Counted from the stretch's first letter, positions 9,259-16,391 are shown. The stretch is 64,000 nucleotides of DNA from Bdellovibrionales bacterium RIFCSPHIGHO2_01_FULL_40_29 (GCA_001771815.1 MEPU01000008.1:62001-126000), one strand, 5' to 3'. A program made the numbers and translations. Notes: a model not told the origin generated them from the letters alone.

Positions 9259-11031
9259 ATGAAGACTGAAAAACCCCAGACCCAAAGCCCAAAATTGAAT
9301 GAAACCACCTGGAAACGGTTTTACAGCATTGCTCGCCCCGAACAGAAAACTCTGCTTTGGGGACTCTTTTTTTTAGTGCTTTCAAGTGGTGCTGGACTCA
9401 TTTATCCGCAGTTGGTGCGCTGGATGGTCGATCATGTCTTGCAACCAAAAAATTTTGATCTCTTAACAAAAGTGGTCTTGGTGCTTTTGGTTGCTTTTGT
9501 TGTCCAGGCCATCACGGGAAGTTTACGCTATTATTTATTTACGCTTTCTGGTGAGCGCATTGTGCTTCGACTTCGCCAGCGATTGTACGAACATATCTTA
9601 AAACAAGAGATCTCTTTTTTTGATTTCAATCGCACCGGCGAATTGATGTCGCGATTGGCATCCGATTGCACAACCTTACAAAATACAGTCAGCGTAAATG
9701 TCTCACAAGGGCTTCGCAATTTAGGTCAAGTTATCGGCGGTTTTGCTTTTATGTTTTACACCTCATGGAAACTCTCGGCGATGATGCTCATCTTAATTCC
9801 GCCGGTAGCTCTATCAGCGTTTCTTTTTGGAAAACGCATCCGCAAGTATTCTAAAGATTTTCAATCCACTCTGGCTGATGCCAGCATTGTGGCTGAAGAA
9901 ACAATCTCTGGAGTTCGCACCGTTAAGTCCTTTGTTCAAGAAATCACGGAAACACATCGCTATCGAAAATCACTGGATATTGCATTACTGACGGCTCAAA
10001 AAAAGATTCGCTCTATTGGTGAATTCATGACGTTGGCCATGGTGATGGGATTCACCGCTGTTTGCTTTGTCTTATGGTACGGAGGCCGCGAAGTTGTTAT
10101 GGATAAAATGACGATCGGTGATCTGACTCAATTTTTACTCTACCTCATGATCGTCGCTATTGGGGTTGGCAGCTTAGGCAGTCTTTGGGGAGACATCATG
10201 GCTGGGGTGGGCGCCAGTCAGCGTGTTTTTGAAATTTTAGAAAAAGAAACAATTGCAACAGAAACTGGAGCGATTATTCAACCCTTTGCTGGTCAAATAG
10301 AGTTTCGCAATGTGAGCTTTAGCTACCCCACTCGAACAGATACCCCAGTCCTTAAAAACTTAAACTTTAAAATTAAGCCTGGACAAATCATCGCCTTAGT
10401 CGGTAGCTCGGGTGGCGGAAAAACAACCGTATCCAGTCTGATTCCGCGCTTTTATGACCCCACTGATGGTGATATTTTAATTGATGGAATTTCTCTTCAA
10501 AAATTAAAACTCAGTTGGCTCCGAGATCAAATTGGTATTGTTTCTCAAGAGCCCATTCTTATTTCAAGTACCATTGAAGACAATATCAAGTATGCACGAC
10601 CCACCGCCAGTCATGATGATGTTATTGCGGCTGCAAAATCGGCCAACGCATTTGAATTCATTCAAAATTTTCCAGAAGGTTTTCGCACGCAAGTCGGCGA
10701 ACGAGGAATCCAACTCTCTGGTGGACAAAAGCAACGTGTTGCTATCGCCAGAGCCCTGCTTAAAAATCCGAAAATTCTGATTCTTGATGAAGCCACCAGC
10801 AATCTCGACACCGCTAGTGAGCACCTAGTCCAAGAAGCCCTGCAACGCCTGATGCAAGGTCGCACCACACTGGTTATTGCTCACCGTCTAGCCACAATAA
10901 AGGATGCTGACCAAATTTTTGTAATTGATCACGGAGAGCTTGTGCAACAAGGTACCCATGATCAACTGACCAAGATCACGGATGGAATTTATTTTCAATT
11001 GTTACAACGCCAGTTCATTTCACAAACATAA
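9259..11031 (+). CDS. ABC exporter, MsbA/lipid-multidrug type (fused membrane and ATPase domains)
   Basis: 590 residues. The N-terminal half is a six-helix ABC transmembrane domain (about 30-320) with the coupling motif TGELMSRLASD. The C-terminal half is an ATPase with Walker A GSSGGGKTT, Q-loop IGIVSQEP, signature LSGGQKQRVAIARA, Walker B ILILDEATSNLD and H-loop VIAHRLATI. Such half-transporters dimerise and flip lipids, LPS precursors or drugs. It is divergently oriented from the FecR gene and followed by the glutaredoxin-fold gene nine bases later. I leave msbA out as a symbol because substrate cannot be told from sequence. Confidence 0.93.
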   Translation: MKTEKPQTQSPKLNETTWKRFYSIARPEQKTLLWGLFFLVLSSGAGLIYPQLVRWMVDHVLQPKNFDLLTKVVLVLLVAFVVQAITGSLRYYLFTLSGERIVLRLRQRLYEHILKQEISFFDFNRTGELMSRLASDCTTLQNTVSVNVSQGLRNLGQVIGGFAFMFYTSWKLSAMMLILIPPVALSAFLFGKRIRKYSKDFQSTLADASIVAEETISGVRTVKSFVQEITETHRYRKSLDIALLTAQKKIRSIGEFMTLAMVMGFTAVCFVLWYGGREVVMDKMTIGDLTQFLLYLMIVAIGVGSLGSLWGDIMAGVGASQRVFEILEKETIATETGAIIQPFAGQIEFRNVSFSYPTRTDTPVLKNLNFKIKPGQIIALVGSSGGGKTTVSSLIPRFYDPTDGDILIDGISLQKLKLSWLRDQIGIVSQEPILISSTIEDNIKYARPTASHDDVIAAAKSANAFEFIQNFPEGFRTQVGERGIQLSGGQKQRVAIARALLKNPKILILDEATSNLDTASEHLVQEALQRLMQGRTTLVIAHRLATIKDADQIFVIDHGELVQQGTHDQLTKITDGIYFQLLQRQFISQT

Positions 11032-11040
11032 AGGATATCT

Positions 11041-11376
11041 ATGAGAAAAATACTCACGTCTGAAAAAACCCATCAAATTGCCAAAGAAGCCATGGCCTCT
11101 TTTCACAATGAAATTGTTCAAGAGGTCGAGAAAGCCACTCACACTTATGAATGGGTGGTCGTGGGTATGAAACAAAATCCTGTGGTTACCAGTGCAAAAA
11201 AATTTTTAAATGAAAAACAAATTCCTTTTCATTACATCGAATACGGAAGTTACTTCTCAAAATGGAAACAAAGATTAGCCATCAAACTCTGGTCAGGTTG
11301 GCCCACATTCCCACAAATTTTTCACAAAGGTGTCCTGATCGGCGGCTATAGCGATCTTAAAAAATATTTGAAATAG
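11041..11376 (+). CDS. Glutaredoxin-fold protein lacking the active-site cysteine
   Basis: 111 residues resembling monothiol glutaredoxins (Grx4/GrxD): VVVGMKQNP, the TVP-like region WPTFPQIFHKGVLIGGYSDL and the C-terminal helix. The CGFS motif that should follow MKQNP is absent (VVTSAKKF instead), and the whole protein has no cysteine at all. It therefore cannot do dithiol/monothiol redox chemistry or hold a thiolate-bridged Fe-S cluster, and may be a binding or structural module. It is placed nine bases after the ABC exporter and likely co-transcribed with it. Family assignment is by motif only. Confidence 0.75.
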   Translation: MRKILTSEKTHQIAKEAMASFHNEIVQEVEKATHTYEWVVVGMKQNPVVTSAKKFLNEKQIPFHYIEYGSYFSKWKQRLAIKLWSGWPTFPQIFHKGVLIGGYSDLKKYLK

Positions 11377-11377
11377 C

Positions 11378-11408
11378 AAAAAAAAAGCGGAAGCTCATCG
11401 CTTCCGCT
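11378..11408 (-). terminator. Rho-independent terminator for minus-strand transcription
   Basis: A perfect 9-bp stem (AGCGGAAGC at 11386-11394, GCTTCCGCT at 11400-11408) with a 5-base loop is followed, on the minus strand only, by a T-run (complement of the A-run 11378-11385). On the plus strand no T-run follows, so it does not terminate the glutaredoxin-fold gene. It implies a minus-strand transcript arriving from about 11.6 kb, which matches the small ORF at 11462-11566. Confidence 0.75.
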
Positions 11409-11461
11409 GAAAAACGCCCATGGGGAACCACCAAGAACCCAAAGACCGTTTTGCTTAAATC

Positions 11462-11566
11462 CTATAAATCGTTTTCTACCCGGCCAAGAACCGTCATCCA
11501 GAGGGAGTAAATGACAACTCCCGAGTAGAACGCACAAAACATAAAAACCACATTCAGTTCACCCAT
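11462..11566 (-). CDS. Putative 34-residue single-helix membrane microprotein
   Basis: ATG at 11564-11566 is preceded by AAGGA eight bases upstream. The peptide has one hydrophobic segment (VVFMFCAFYSGVVIYSLWM) and a short polar tail ending VENDL, then TAG. A strong terminator for the same strand lies about 55 bases downstream. Just upstream on the same strand there is a 13-codon ORF (11585-11626) whose reading frame contains the run Val-Val-Leu-Leu-Val. The 11-base string CTAAGGATGGT occurs both before the start codon and inside that leader. No family is recognised. A hydrophobic short ORF can arise by chance, but start signal plus terminator make a real gene plausible. Confidence 0.45.
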   Translation of the reverse strand: MGELNVVFMFCAFYSGVVIYSLWMTVLGRVENDL

Positions 11567-11838
11567 AATTACCATCCTTAGTCGTTAGGGGGAGACGAGA
11601 AGAACAACCATCCTTAGCTGCTCCATGTTCTTCGTCCGCTAAGAGCTTCCGTGCTCTTAAAAATAAGACTAAATCTGCTTACAGAATGGTTAAGAAATGT
11701 GAAAAATAACACCCATAACTTAAAATTATGCGCACAAACAGGCAGCCCTAGGTCTGGGTTTGATTTGGTTTGACCCTAAGCCTGCTTCATGACAAAAATT
11801 TAGAACCTCACTGATTTTTTCAGATTTTTTTTCCATGT

Positions 11839-11923
11839 GCGCGGTTGGTGGAACTGGTAGACACGTACGCTTGAGGTGCGTAAGCCGAGAGGTGTAGGGG
11901 TTCAAGTCCCCTATCGCGCACCA
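11839..11923 (+). tRNA. tRNA-Leu (anticodon GAG)
   Basis: 85 bases including an encoded CCA. The acceptor arms pair (GCGCGGT with TATCGCGC region, one G-T). The D-arm is GGTGGAACTGGTAGACACG, the anticodon stem-loop is TACGC-TTGAGGT-GCGTA giving anticodon GAG, a long variable arm is present as in class II tRNAs, and the T-arm is GGGTTCAAGTCCC. A T-run follows directly. The accessory genes begin just downstream, a common integration position, though no duplicated 3' tRNA fragment was seen. Confidence 0.96.
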
Positions 11924-11940
11924 ATTTTTTTTCTTTTACC

Positions 11941-11980
11941 GGAATCCCGGTATACCCGTTAACATGTATACCTGAATTCC
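11941..11980. repeat. Inverted repeat A with GTTAAC loop, at left side of accessory island
   Basis: Arms GGAATCCCGGTATAC (11941-11955) and GTATACCTGAATTCC (11966-11980) pair at 13 of 15 positions around the loop CCGTTAACAT. It starts 17 bases after the tRNA. A second hairpin of the same design is found at 14988-15023, on the other side of the toxin-antitoxin/lipoprotein genes. Confidence 0.7.
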
Positions 11981-12150
11981 GTGGCTCTTCTGGCTCTCCT
12001 CACTTAACCGTAGATAACTTCAACTTTTCCAAAGAAGACAAGTACTAGGGCGTCCCAGATCAAGGGCTGGTCATCCGGAGAACAAACTTCTTTACCACTA
12101 TGAGACGACAATTTCTTACAGAGGAAAAATGCGGTACTGCTCACTGCGAT

Positions 12151-12186
12151 TATGGTTGCCAAATGGCAACCATATGTGTATATAAT
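12151..12186 (+). promoter_or_regulatory. Promoter with palindromic operator, predicted leaderless transcript
   Basis: A perfect 11-bp palindrome with a 2-base centre (TATGGTTGCCA, 12151-12161; TGGCAACCATA, 12164-12174) contains TTGCCA as a candidate -35. The perfect -10 TATAAT at 12181-12186 is 19 bases further. The ATG of the HTH gene is at 12192, where transcription would be expected to start, and there is no Shine-Dalgarno. This suggests a leaderless mRNA autoregulated by the HTH protein binding the palindrome. Confidence 0.65.
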
Positions 12187-12191
12187 AAATT

Positions 12192-12731
12192 ATGCAAAAA
12201 GCCAAGATCCTGAATCGTAAAGTTACACAATTAGGTATCATACCTGTGGCCAAGCAGTCGGGTTTAAACAAAAGTACGATCTTTCGCTATGTCCACGGCG
12301 AGCGCGATTACTCTCTAGAAAATTTTGAGAAAGTCACGACGGCAGTAGAGATCATTGAGAGAAAAAGTTTGAGTGGACTGACCAGTGCACGTGAAGCCAC
12401 CGAAAGAGTGGCTTCGGGAGAAAGCTGGCAGATTGCCTATTTTGATTTTGTGGATTCATTTTTATTTGCAAAAAGTCAGCTTTTGGTCAACCAAAGACCT
12501 GTTGACGGACTGAATTTGAAATCTTTAGCTCTGATCTGTTCGATAGTAATGCAACTTTGTGAAGAAAATAAAGTTCAATCACCAGAGTGGGCAAAGCTTA
12601 GCTTGGAGCTGGATGAACCTTGGTTTATTACAAAGTTTAAAAGCTTGCGAGCCATTTGCCTTGTTCAGAGTCCTGTTTTTTTTAAACGAAATAATATTTT
12701 TGTAGGTGAAGACTTTCTTAAGAGGGCTTAA
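12192..12731 (+). CDS. HTH protein, likely antitoxin partner of the downstream nucleotidyltransferase
   Basis: 179 residues. The N-terminus has a helix-turn-helix (about residues 14-36: IPVAKQSGLNKSTIFRYVHG). The C-terminal segment LDEPWF...LRAICLVQSPVFFKRNNIFVGEDFL has the pattern I associate with HTH proteins encoded before DUF6036 nucleotidyltransferases. The gene stops two bases before the next start. By analogy with toxin-antitoxin operons it is probably both antitoxin and autorepressor, using the palindrome at 12151-12174. Direct evidence for neutralising activity is lacking. Confidence 0.7.
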   Translation: MQKAKILNRKVTQLGIIPVAKQSGLNKSTIFRYVHGERDYSLENFEKVTTAVEIIERKSLSGLTSAREATERVASGESWQIAYFDFVDSFLFAKSQLLVNQRPVDGLNLKSLALICSIVMQLCEENKVQSPEWAKLSLELDEPWFITKFKSLRAICLVQSPVFFKRNNIFVGEDFLKRA

Positions 12732-12733
12732 GT

Positions 12734-13252
12734 ATGAAAAAGAATGAAATTTTATTGGCATTTAAAAAATTGAACGAGCACTTGAAGGCCGATGGTTCAA
12801 GCGCCGAAATCTGCATTGTTGGCGGAGCCGTCATGTGCCTAGTGTTCAATTCTCGTGAGCAAACAAAAGACGTGGATGCTATTTTTCATCCAAAAGCGAA
12901 GGTTTATGATCTGGCAAAAAAAGTGGCTCAGGAACAAAGTCTTCCACCAGATTGGCTCAACGATTCCGCCAAAGGCTATATTAACGAAAAAATTGAACAG
13001 GTCGAAGTCTTAAATATGTCGAATCTTAAAATTTTTGCACCTTCAGCCAAATACATGCTGGCAATGAAGTGTTTGGCTTCCAGAGTAGGAACCAAAGACG
13101 AGGGAGATATTGAATTTTTGATCAAATACCTTCGACTGACAAGTGTTCAAGATGTGCTATCAATTTTGACGTCATTTTATGATCCCAAGCTGATTCAGCC
13201 CAAGACTCAGTATATGATCGAAGAAATTATTGAACTGCTAAAAAGTGTTTGA
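12734..13252 (+). CDS. DUF6036-like nucleotidyltransferase, candidate toxin
   Basis: 172 residues. The core is a minimal nucleotidyltransferase fold: VGGAVMCLVF followed by TKDVDAIF, matching the GG...DxD catalytic pattern of MNT-type enzymes. A later AMKCLASR...DEGDIEFL segment is typical of this family. Related nucleotidyltransferases act as toxins that modify tRNA or other targets. It is coupled to the HTH gene (2-base gap, SD AGAGGG). Function as a toxin is inferred from family and context. Confidence 0.72.
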   Translation: MKKNEILLAFKKLNEHLKADGSSAEICIVGGAVMCLVFNSREQTKDVDAIFHPKAKVYDLAKKVAQEQSLPPDWLNDSAKGYINEKIEQVEVLNMSNLKIFAPSAKYMLAMKCLASRVGTKDEGDIEFLIKYLRLTSVQDVLSILTSFYDPKLIQPKTQYMIEEIIELLKSV

Positions 13253-13297
13253 CGGGCCGCAATGCGAGCTAAAAGCGGAATCGAAGGCACGCATTTA

Positions 13298-13540
13298 TCA
13301 AGCCTTCTTTCGAAAAACAGTATGCTCAAGTTTTTCTAGCCGGTCTTCAAATGACTCATTGTCGTCCATAGACTTTTTTAAAAACCAATTTAAAAAAGTT
13401 TGATATCCCATACCTTGTTTGTCGCCTTCAGACTCAAGCCAAGCGATCACTTCGGGATCAAGCCTGAAAGTCTTGATGACTTTGATATTTTTTGTCTTTT
13501 TGGCTTTTTTTGCTTTTGAAAAATCATATTCACTTTTCAT
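13298..13540 (-). CDS. brnA: BrnA-type antitoxin (ribbon-helix-helix)
   Basis: 80 residues. The central segment KVIKTFRLDPEVIAWLESEG...YQTFLNWFLKKSM is a ribbon-helix-helix DNA-binding fold of the BrnA family. The Lys-rich N-terminus and acidic C-terminus would contact DNA and toxin. The start ATG (13540) has GAGG eight bases upstream, inside the end of brnT. The antitoxin is encoded after its toxin, the usual BrnT-BrnA order, with a 3-base gap. BrnA neutralises BrnT and, with it, represses the operon. Confidence 0.85.
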   Translation of the reverse strand: MKSEYDFSKAKKAKKTKNIKVIKTFRLDPEVIAWLESEGDKQGMGYQTFLNWFLKKSMDDNESFEDRLEKLEHTVFRKKA

Positions 13541-13543
13541 AAA

Positions 13544-13822
13544 TCACCTCGAATTATATTGTTTCGATTCATTTTTAGTTGCAGCCCTTGCGGAAATAAT
13601 TCTAATCCGGCTGTCTTCATTTTTTTCACAATAAACGACGACAAGCAAGTTTGCTTTTCTTGATATTCCTAATCTGATCCAGCGTTCTTCATGCGAAGAG
13701 TGTTCAACGTCAGGTATTTCGACAGAAGAATCATCTAACCAAATAGTTACAGCTTCTGAAAATCTGATGCCGTGCTTTTTAAAGTTGCTCTCAGCTTTGG
13801 AGTCATCCCACTCAAATTCCAT
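13544..13822 (-). CDS. brnT: BrnT-type ribonuclease toxin
   Basis: 92 residues with all family landmarks: FEWDDSKAESNFKKHGIRF at the N-terminus, EERWIRLGIS, LLVVVYCEKNEDSRIRIISAR and the ending ATKNESKQYN. BrnT has a RelE-like fold and cleaves RNA. The first gene of a two-gene unit with brnA. The upstream 270 bases to the next gene contain no other convincing ORF. Its convergent orientation to the HTH/nucleotidyltransferase pair places two toxin-antitoxin modules side by side next to tRNA-Leu. Confidence 0.88.
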   Translation of the reverse strand: MEFEWDDSKAESNFKKHGIRFSEAVTIWLDDSSVEIPDVEHSSHEERWIRLGISRKANLLVVVYCEKNEDSRIRIISARAATKNESKQYNSR

Positions 13823-14093
13823 AGCTCACAGTACAACATTGTTATTACGATGTAAATACTTATTTTAGGCTATTTTATTGAAGCTTAAGGATCTTTTGTC
13901 AAAAAAAATGCTTCAGAATCACGAATTCACCAAGCAACGTCACGATGGGACCCATACTTATTAACCAGCTGAATCAAATTTACAAGATTACTTAAGATAC
14001 CCCTGTTATTGATGGAGAACTGGATCGACTAGACCCGCCTTGAACTGAATACTCTTATATAATAAATTCTCTTTTTTATATAAGGAGCTATTT

Positions 14094-14454
14094 ATTTTCT
14101 ACAAATTCCATAATTTAATTATTTATTTATTAGTTATTACTCAAATCAGCAGTTGTAAAAATCTTTCTTCCGTTAATTCAGTTAATAAAAAAGAAGCTAT
14201 TAAAGTTCTTATTCAAAAAACACTCCCGCAAATTAACGAAATTTATTCATCGAATGAGCCCATTTACCCGCCTAGTCAAAGCGAATTTCCCCTTGTAGAC
14301 AAACTTCCTGGTTAAAACACGCCCTAATGGGACACGCATAATAAACCGTCCACCAACTAAAAAAAGTCCAACTCCAACTTTGGAAGCACAGCCACCTAAA
14401 AATGAACTTATTAATAGAACTCCTAATGAACGAGTAAAGGTGAGGTATCCTTAA
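14094..14454 (+). pseudogene. Frameshifted small lipoprotein gene with ATT at the expected start position
   Basis: AAGGAG (14083-14088 region) is followed six bases later by ATT instead of ATG, opening a frame of 73 codons. It encodes a signal peptide (FYKFHNLIIYLLVITQ) with a lipobox ISSC and a mature part ending PLVDKLPG at TAA (14313). A one-base shift at about 14307 continues as LVKTRPNGTRIINRPPTKK to a TAA at 14452 whose last base is the A of the next ATG. This suggests a single original gene coupled to the downstream ORF. It may be a true pseudogene, a rare ATT start with programmed frameshift, or an assembly error. Confidence 0.5.
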
Positions 14455-14981
14455 TGAAAATTAAATCAAATGCTGGAAAATCAGTTTACTTCGAGCAATG
14501 GTCAACCCCCTTAGATCAAGTACAATCCCTTTGGTTAAGCAAAGCGGTTATGTCAGCAAGCTGTCTGCATCTTATTTTTGAACAAGGAAAAGGCACTCCT
14601 AATGTAAAGTATGTCTTAACCCTCAATCGTCGCTGGCCCATCAGGTTTACTGAAGAAGCTCATGCTGTAGGTTGCATTGGTAAATATTTTGAAACAGACT
14701 CAAAGAATAATAAATTTCCACATAATAAAAAAGGATACCCCATCAGAACATGGAAACTATGGTCCACAAAATATATTAAAGAGATTAATACAAATCATTC
14801 GCTATCAGATTATAAGCGCCCGAAGTATAAAGATATTCCCCAGTATTTAATTATAACTGGCGACGAGTGGATTGAATTTATTGCTGATTGCGAACCTGAT
14901 TGGACTATTCACAAACACACATCAATTCAAAAGTTGATTGATTCTTATTCGAAAAAAAATTACAAGCCCAGGACATTCTAA
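14454..14981 (+). CDS. Protein of unknown function coupled to a lipoprotein remnant
   Basis: 175 residues with no recognised domain. It is soluble, with a beta-rich centre (HLIFEQ, VKYVLTLNRRWPI), many Lys/His/Trp residues and no signal peptide or membrane helix. Translation should be coupled to the upstream lipoprotein frame through TAATG, with AGGTGAGG as Shine-Dalgarno. A lipoprotein followed by a coupled cytosolic protein in a toxin-antitoxin island is the layout of contact-toxin/immunity pairs, but I cannot demonstrate homology. Base composition is AT-rich like its neighbours on the island. Confidence 0.6.
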   Translation: MKIKSNAGKSVYFEQWSTPLDQVQSLWLSKAVMSASCLHLIFEQGKGTPNVKYVLTLNRRWPIRFTEEAHAVGCIGKYFETDSKNNKFPHNKKGYPIRTWKLWSTKYIKEINTNHSLSDYKRPKYKDIPQYLIITGDEWIEFIADCEPDWTIHKHTSIQKLIDSYSKKNYKPRTF

Positions 14982-14987
14982 AATTCA

Positions 14988-15023
14988 AGAATTCAGAATA
15001 CGGTTAACTGTATTCTGAATTCT
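14988..15023. repeat. Inverted repeat B with GTTAAC loop, at right side of accessory island
   Basis: Perfect 14-bp arms (AGAATTCAGAATAC, 14988-15001; GTATTCTGAATTCT, 15010-15023) surround the loop GGTTAACT. It lies between two convergent genes and could act as a bidirectional terminator, though neither side has a proper T-run. Its right arm and loop resemble hairpin A (11941-11980). Confidence 0.75.
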
Positions 15024-15044
15024 GTACTGTATTCGGAACAAAAA

Positions 15045-15398
15045 TTACTTAATATCACAAGTCCAAGTTACTGATGCCGGAACAGCATGTTTAGATTGCG
15101 TCACCTTTGCTGTAACAATTAGAGTTGCTACTGTTTCAGCTGGGGGGCCACCGAATGATCCACCCGTTTGACTGGTGAACGTATATGTTTTTTGATCAAC
15201 ACCGTCTGAAATATTTTGATGTTCACCGACGACACTTGAAATGTATTGATCGCGAATTCGGTCAAGCTCCCCTGCGGCTCCACGGCATTTTAAAAGCGCC
15301 TGAGAAGCTTCAACCACTGTCACTTCGTTATCAAATAGATTTGCTTGTGCGAATGATCCCATTAAAACTAAACCTATTAAAACTGCTAACTTTTTCAT
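15045..15398 (-). CDS. Small exported protein of unknown function
   Basis: 117 residues from the ATG at 15398, chosen because AAAGGA precedes it and it starts a clean signal peptide (KKLAVLIGLVLMGSFAQA). A longer frame upstream adds only unconvincing residues. The mature protein of about 98 residues has two cysteines (LLKCRG and TWTCDIK) that may form a disulfide, and a beta-rich C-terminal half (TVATLIVTAKVTQSKHA). No family recognised. It is divergent from the DUF4423 regulator. Confidence 0.75.
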   Translation of the reverse strand: MKKLAVLIGLVLMGSFAQANLFDNEVTVVEASQALLKCRGAAGELDRIRDQYISSVVGEHQNISDGVDQKTYTFTSQTGGSFGGPPAETVATLIVTAKVTQSKHAVPASVTWTCDIK

Positions 15399-15557
15399 AT
15401 TTTTTCCTTTGTTTGGTTTATCAGTAGTATTTAATGCAAGCCGTGCCAAGTTTTTAAAATAGTTCAGAAACACTTATATTGAACCTAGTAGAATTTGGAC
15501 TGTAAATCAGTGTCATTTTGCCGACAAAAAAAGTCATAACCCCTTGATTTTTCTCTG

Positions 15558-15585
15558 GAAAATGCGGCAAAATTGCCGCATTTTC
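15558..15585. promoter_or_regulatory. Perfect 13-bp palindrome between divergent genes
   Basis: GAAAATGCGGCAA (15558-15570) and TTGCCGCATTTTC (15573-15585) are exact complements separated by two bases. The position, between the exported protein and the DUF4423 gene 60 bases downstream, fits an operator more than a terminator, since both flanking genes point away. The near-absent loop also argues for a protein-binding site. Confidence 0.5.
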
Positions 15586-15644
15586 TTTCGATTTTAACAT
15601 CAATTTCCTACAGATTTTTATGAAACTGTGTTTTCATAAAAGAA

Positions 15645-16391
15645 ATGCTAAAAAATTTTCTGATCACTGAATTTGAAAAACGTAAGCTAAAAAAACAAAA
15701 ATACTCTATAAGAAAGTTTGCCCAAGATTTAAAAATTGAATCGTCGACTTTGTCTAAAATTTTAAGTGGCACTCGTCCCATTAAGCCCACAACTGCGGTG
15801 AAAATTTTAGAACAGCTTCAAATAGACTGGGCTATGAAAAACACCTTGCTGCTTTCTATTTTCAATCCTCGCTCTATCCTTCCCACAGATACTGATTTCG
15901 ATGTTCTTGAAGATTCTGCGGGTAGCTCTTCATCGTACTGGGAATTTTATACTGTTTTAAGCTTAGCTGAATTTAAGACCTTTGAAGATGATCCCATCTG
16001 GATTGCGAAAAAAATTGGGACCTCTGTCGAAAATGCAACTTATATACTTGGAGTCTTAAAGAAATTAAATCTGATCACCTTAAAAAATAATCGCTACACA
16101 GCCACCGGCGTACAGATCACAACTAGTCCTGGAAAGTTTGTGGAGATCGTTCGTGAAGCCCACAAACAAACTCTTTCAAAATCAATCGAAGTTCTTTTGA
16201 CTCAAGAAGATCATGATATATCTGATTTTACTGGCGTCACCATTGCCACCAGTAAAGAAAAAATCACTGAAGCTATTCGACGTATCAAAGAGTTTCGAAG
16301 ATCCCTGGCCTCATTTCTACATGAACCCGAGAATCCCGATGCCGTGTATCGTTTAGGAATTCAGCTTTTTCCTTTTACAAATAAAGAGTGA
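15645..16391 (+). CDS. DUF4423/TIGR02147-family regulator-like protein
   Basis: 248 residues. An XRE-like N-terminal helix-turn-helix (YSIRKFAQDLKIESSTLSKILSG, about 21-43) precedes the family core: SSYWEFYTVLSLAEFKTFEDDPIWIAKKI, VENATYILGVLKKLNLI and a C-terminal RRIKEFRRSLASFL helix. This family is abundant in Bdellovibrio-like and Fibrobacter genomes and is thought to regulate transcription, but no targets are known. A perfect palindrome lies 60 bases upstream and may be its own site. Start ATG has only a weak purine-rich upstream stretch. Confidence 0.82.
   Translation: MLKNFLITEFEKRKLKKQKYSIRKFAQDLKIESSTLSKILSGTRPIKPTTAVKILEQLQIDWAMKNTLLLSIFNPRSILPTDTDFDVLEDSAGSSSSYWEFYTVLSLAEFKTFEDDPIWIAKKIGTSVENATYILGVLKKLNLITLKNNRYTATGVQITTSPGKFVEIVREAHKQTLSKSIEVLLTQEDHDISDFTGVTIATSKEKITEAIRRIKEFRRSLASFLHEPENPDAVYRLGIQLFPFTNKE

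Noticed and set aside
11346-11537. 63-codon minus-strand frame across the terminator hairpin
   Set aside because: Runs through the terminator and into the glutaredoxin-fold gene; the 34-codon ORF explains the region better.
11941-11980. Integron attC site
   Set aside because: GTTAAC is in the loop, not at the outer ends as in attC, and there is no integrase or cassette array.
12004-12162. 52-codon minus-strand frame from a TTG inside the operator palindrome
   Set aside because: No Shine-Dalgarno, no recognised protein, and a frame this short is expected by chance.
13901-14040. Possible transposase remnant between brnT and the lipoprotein
   Set aside because: Only short open stretches with stops in all frames and no inverted ends or recognised motif.
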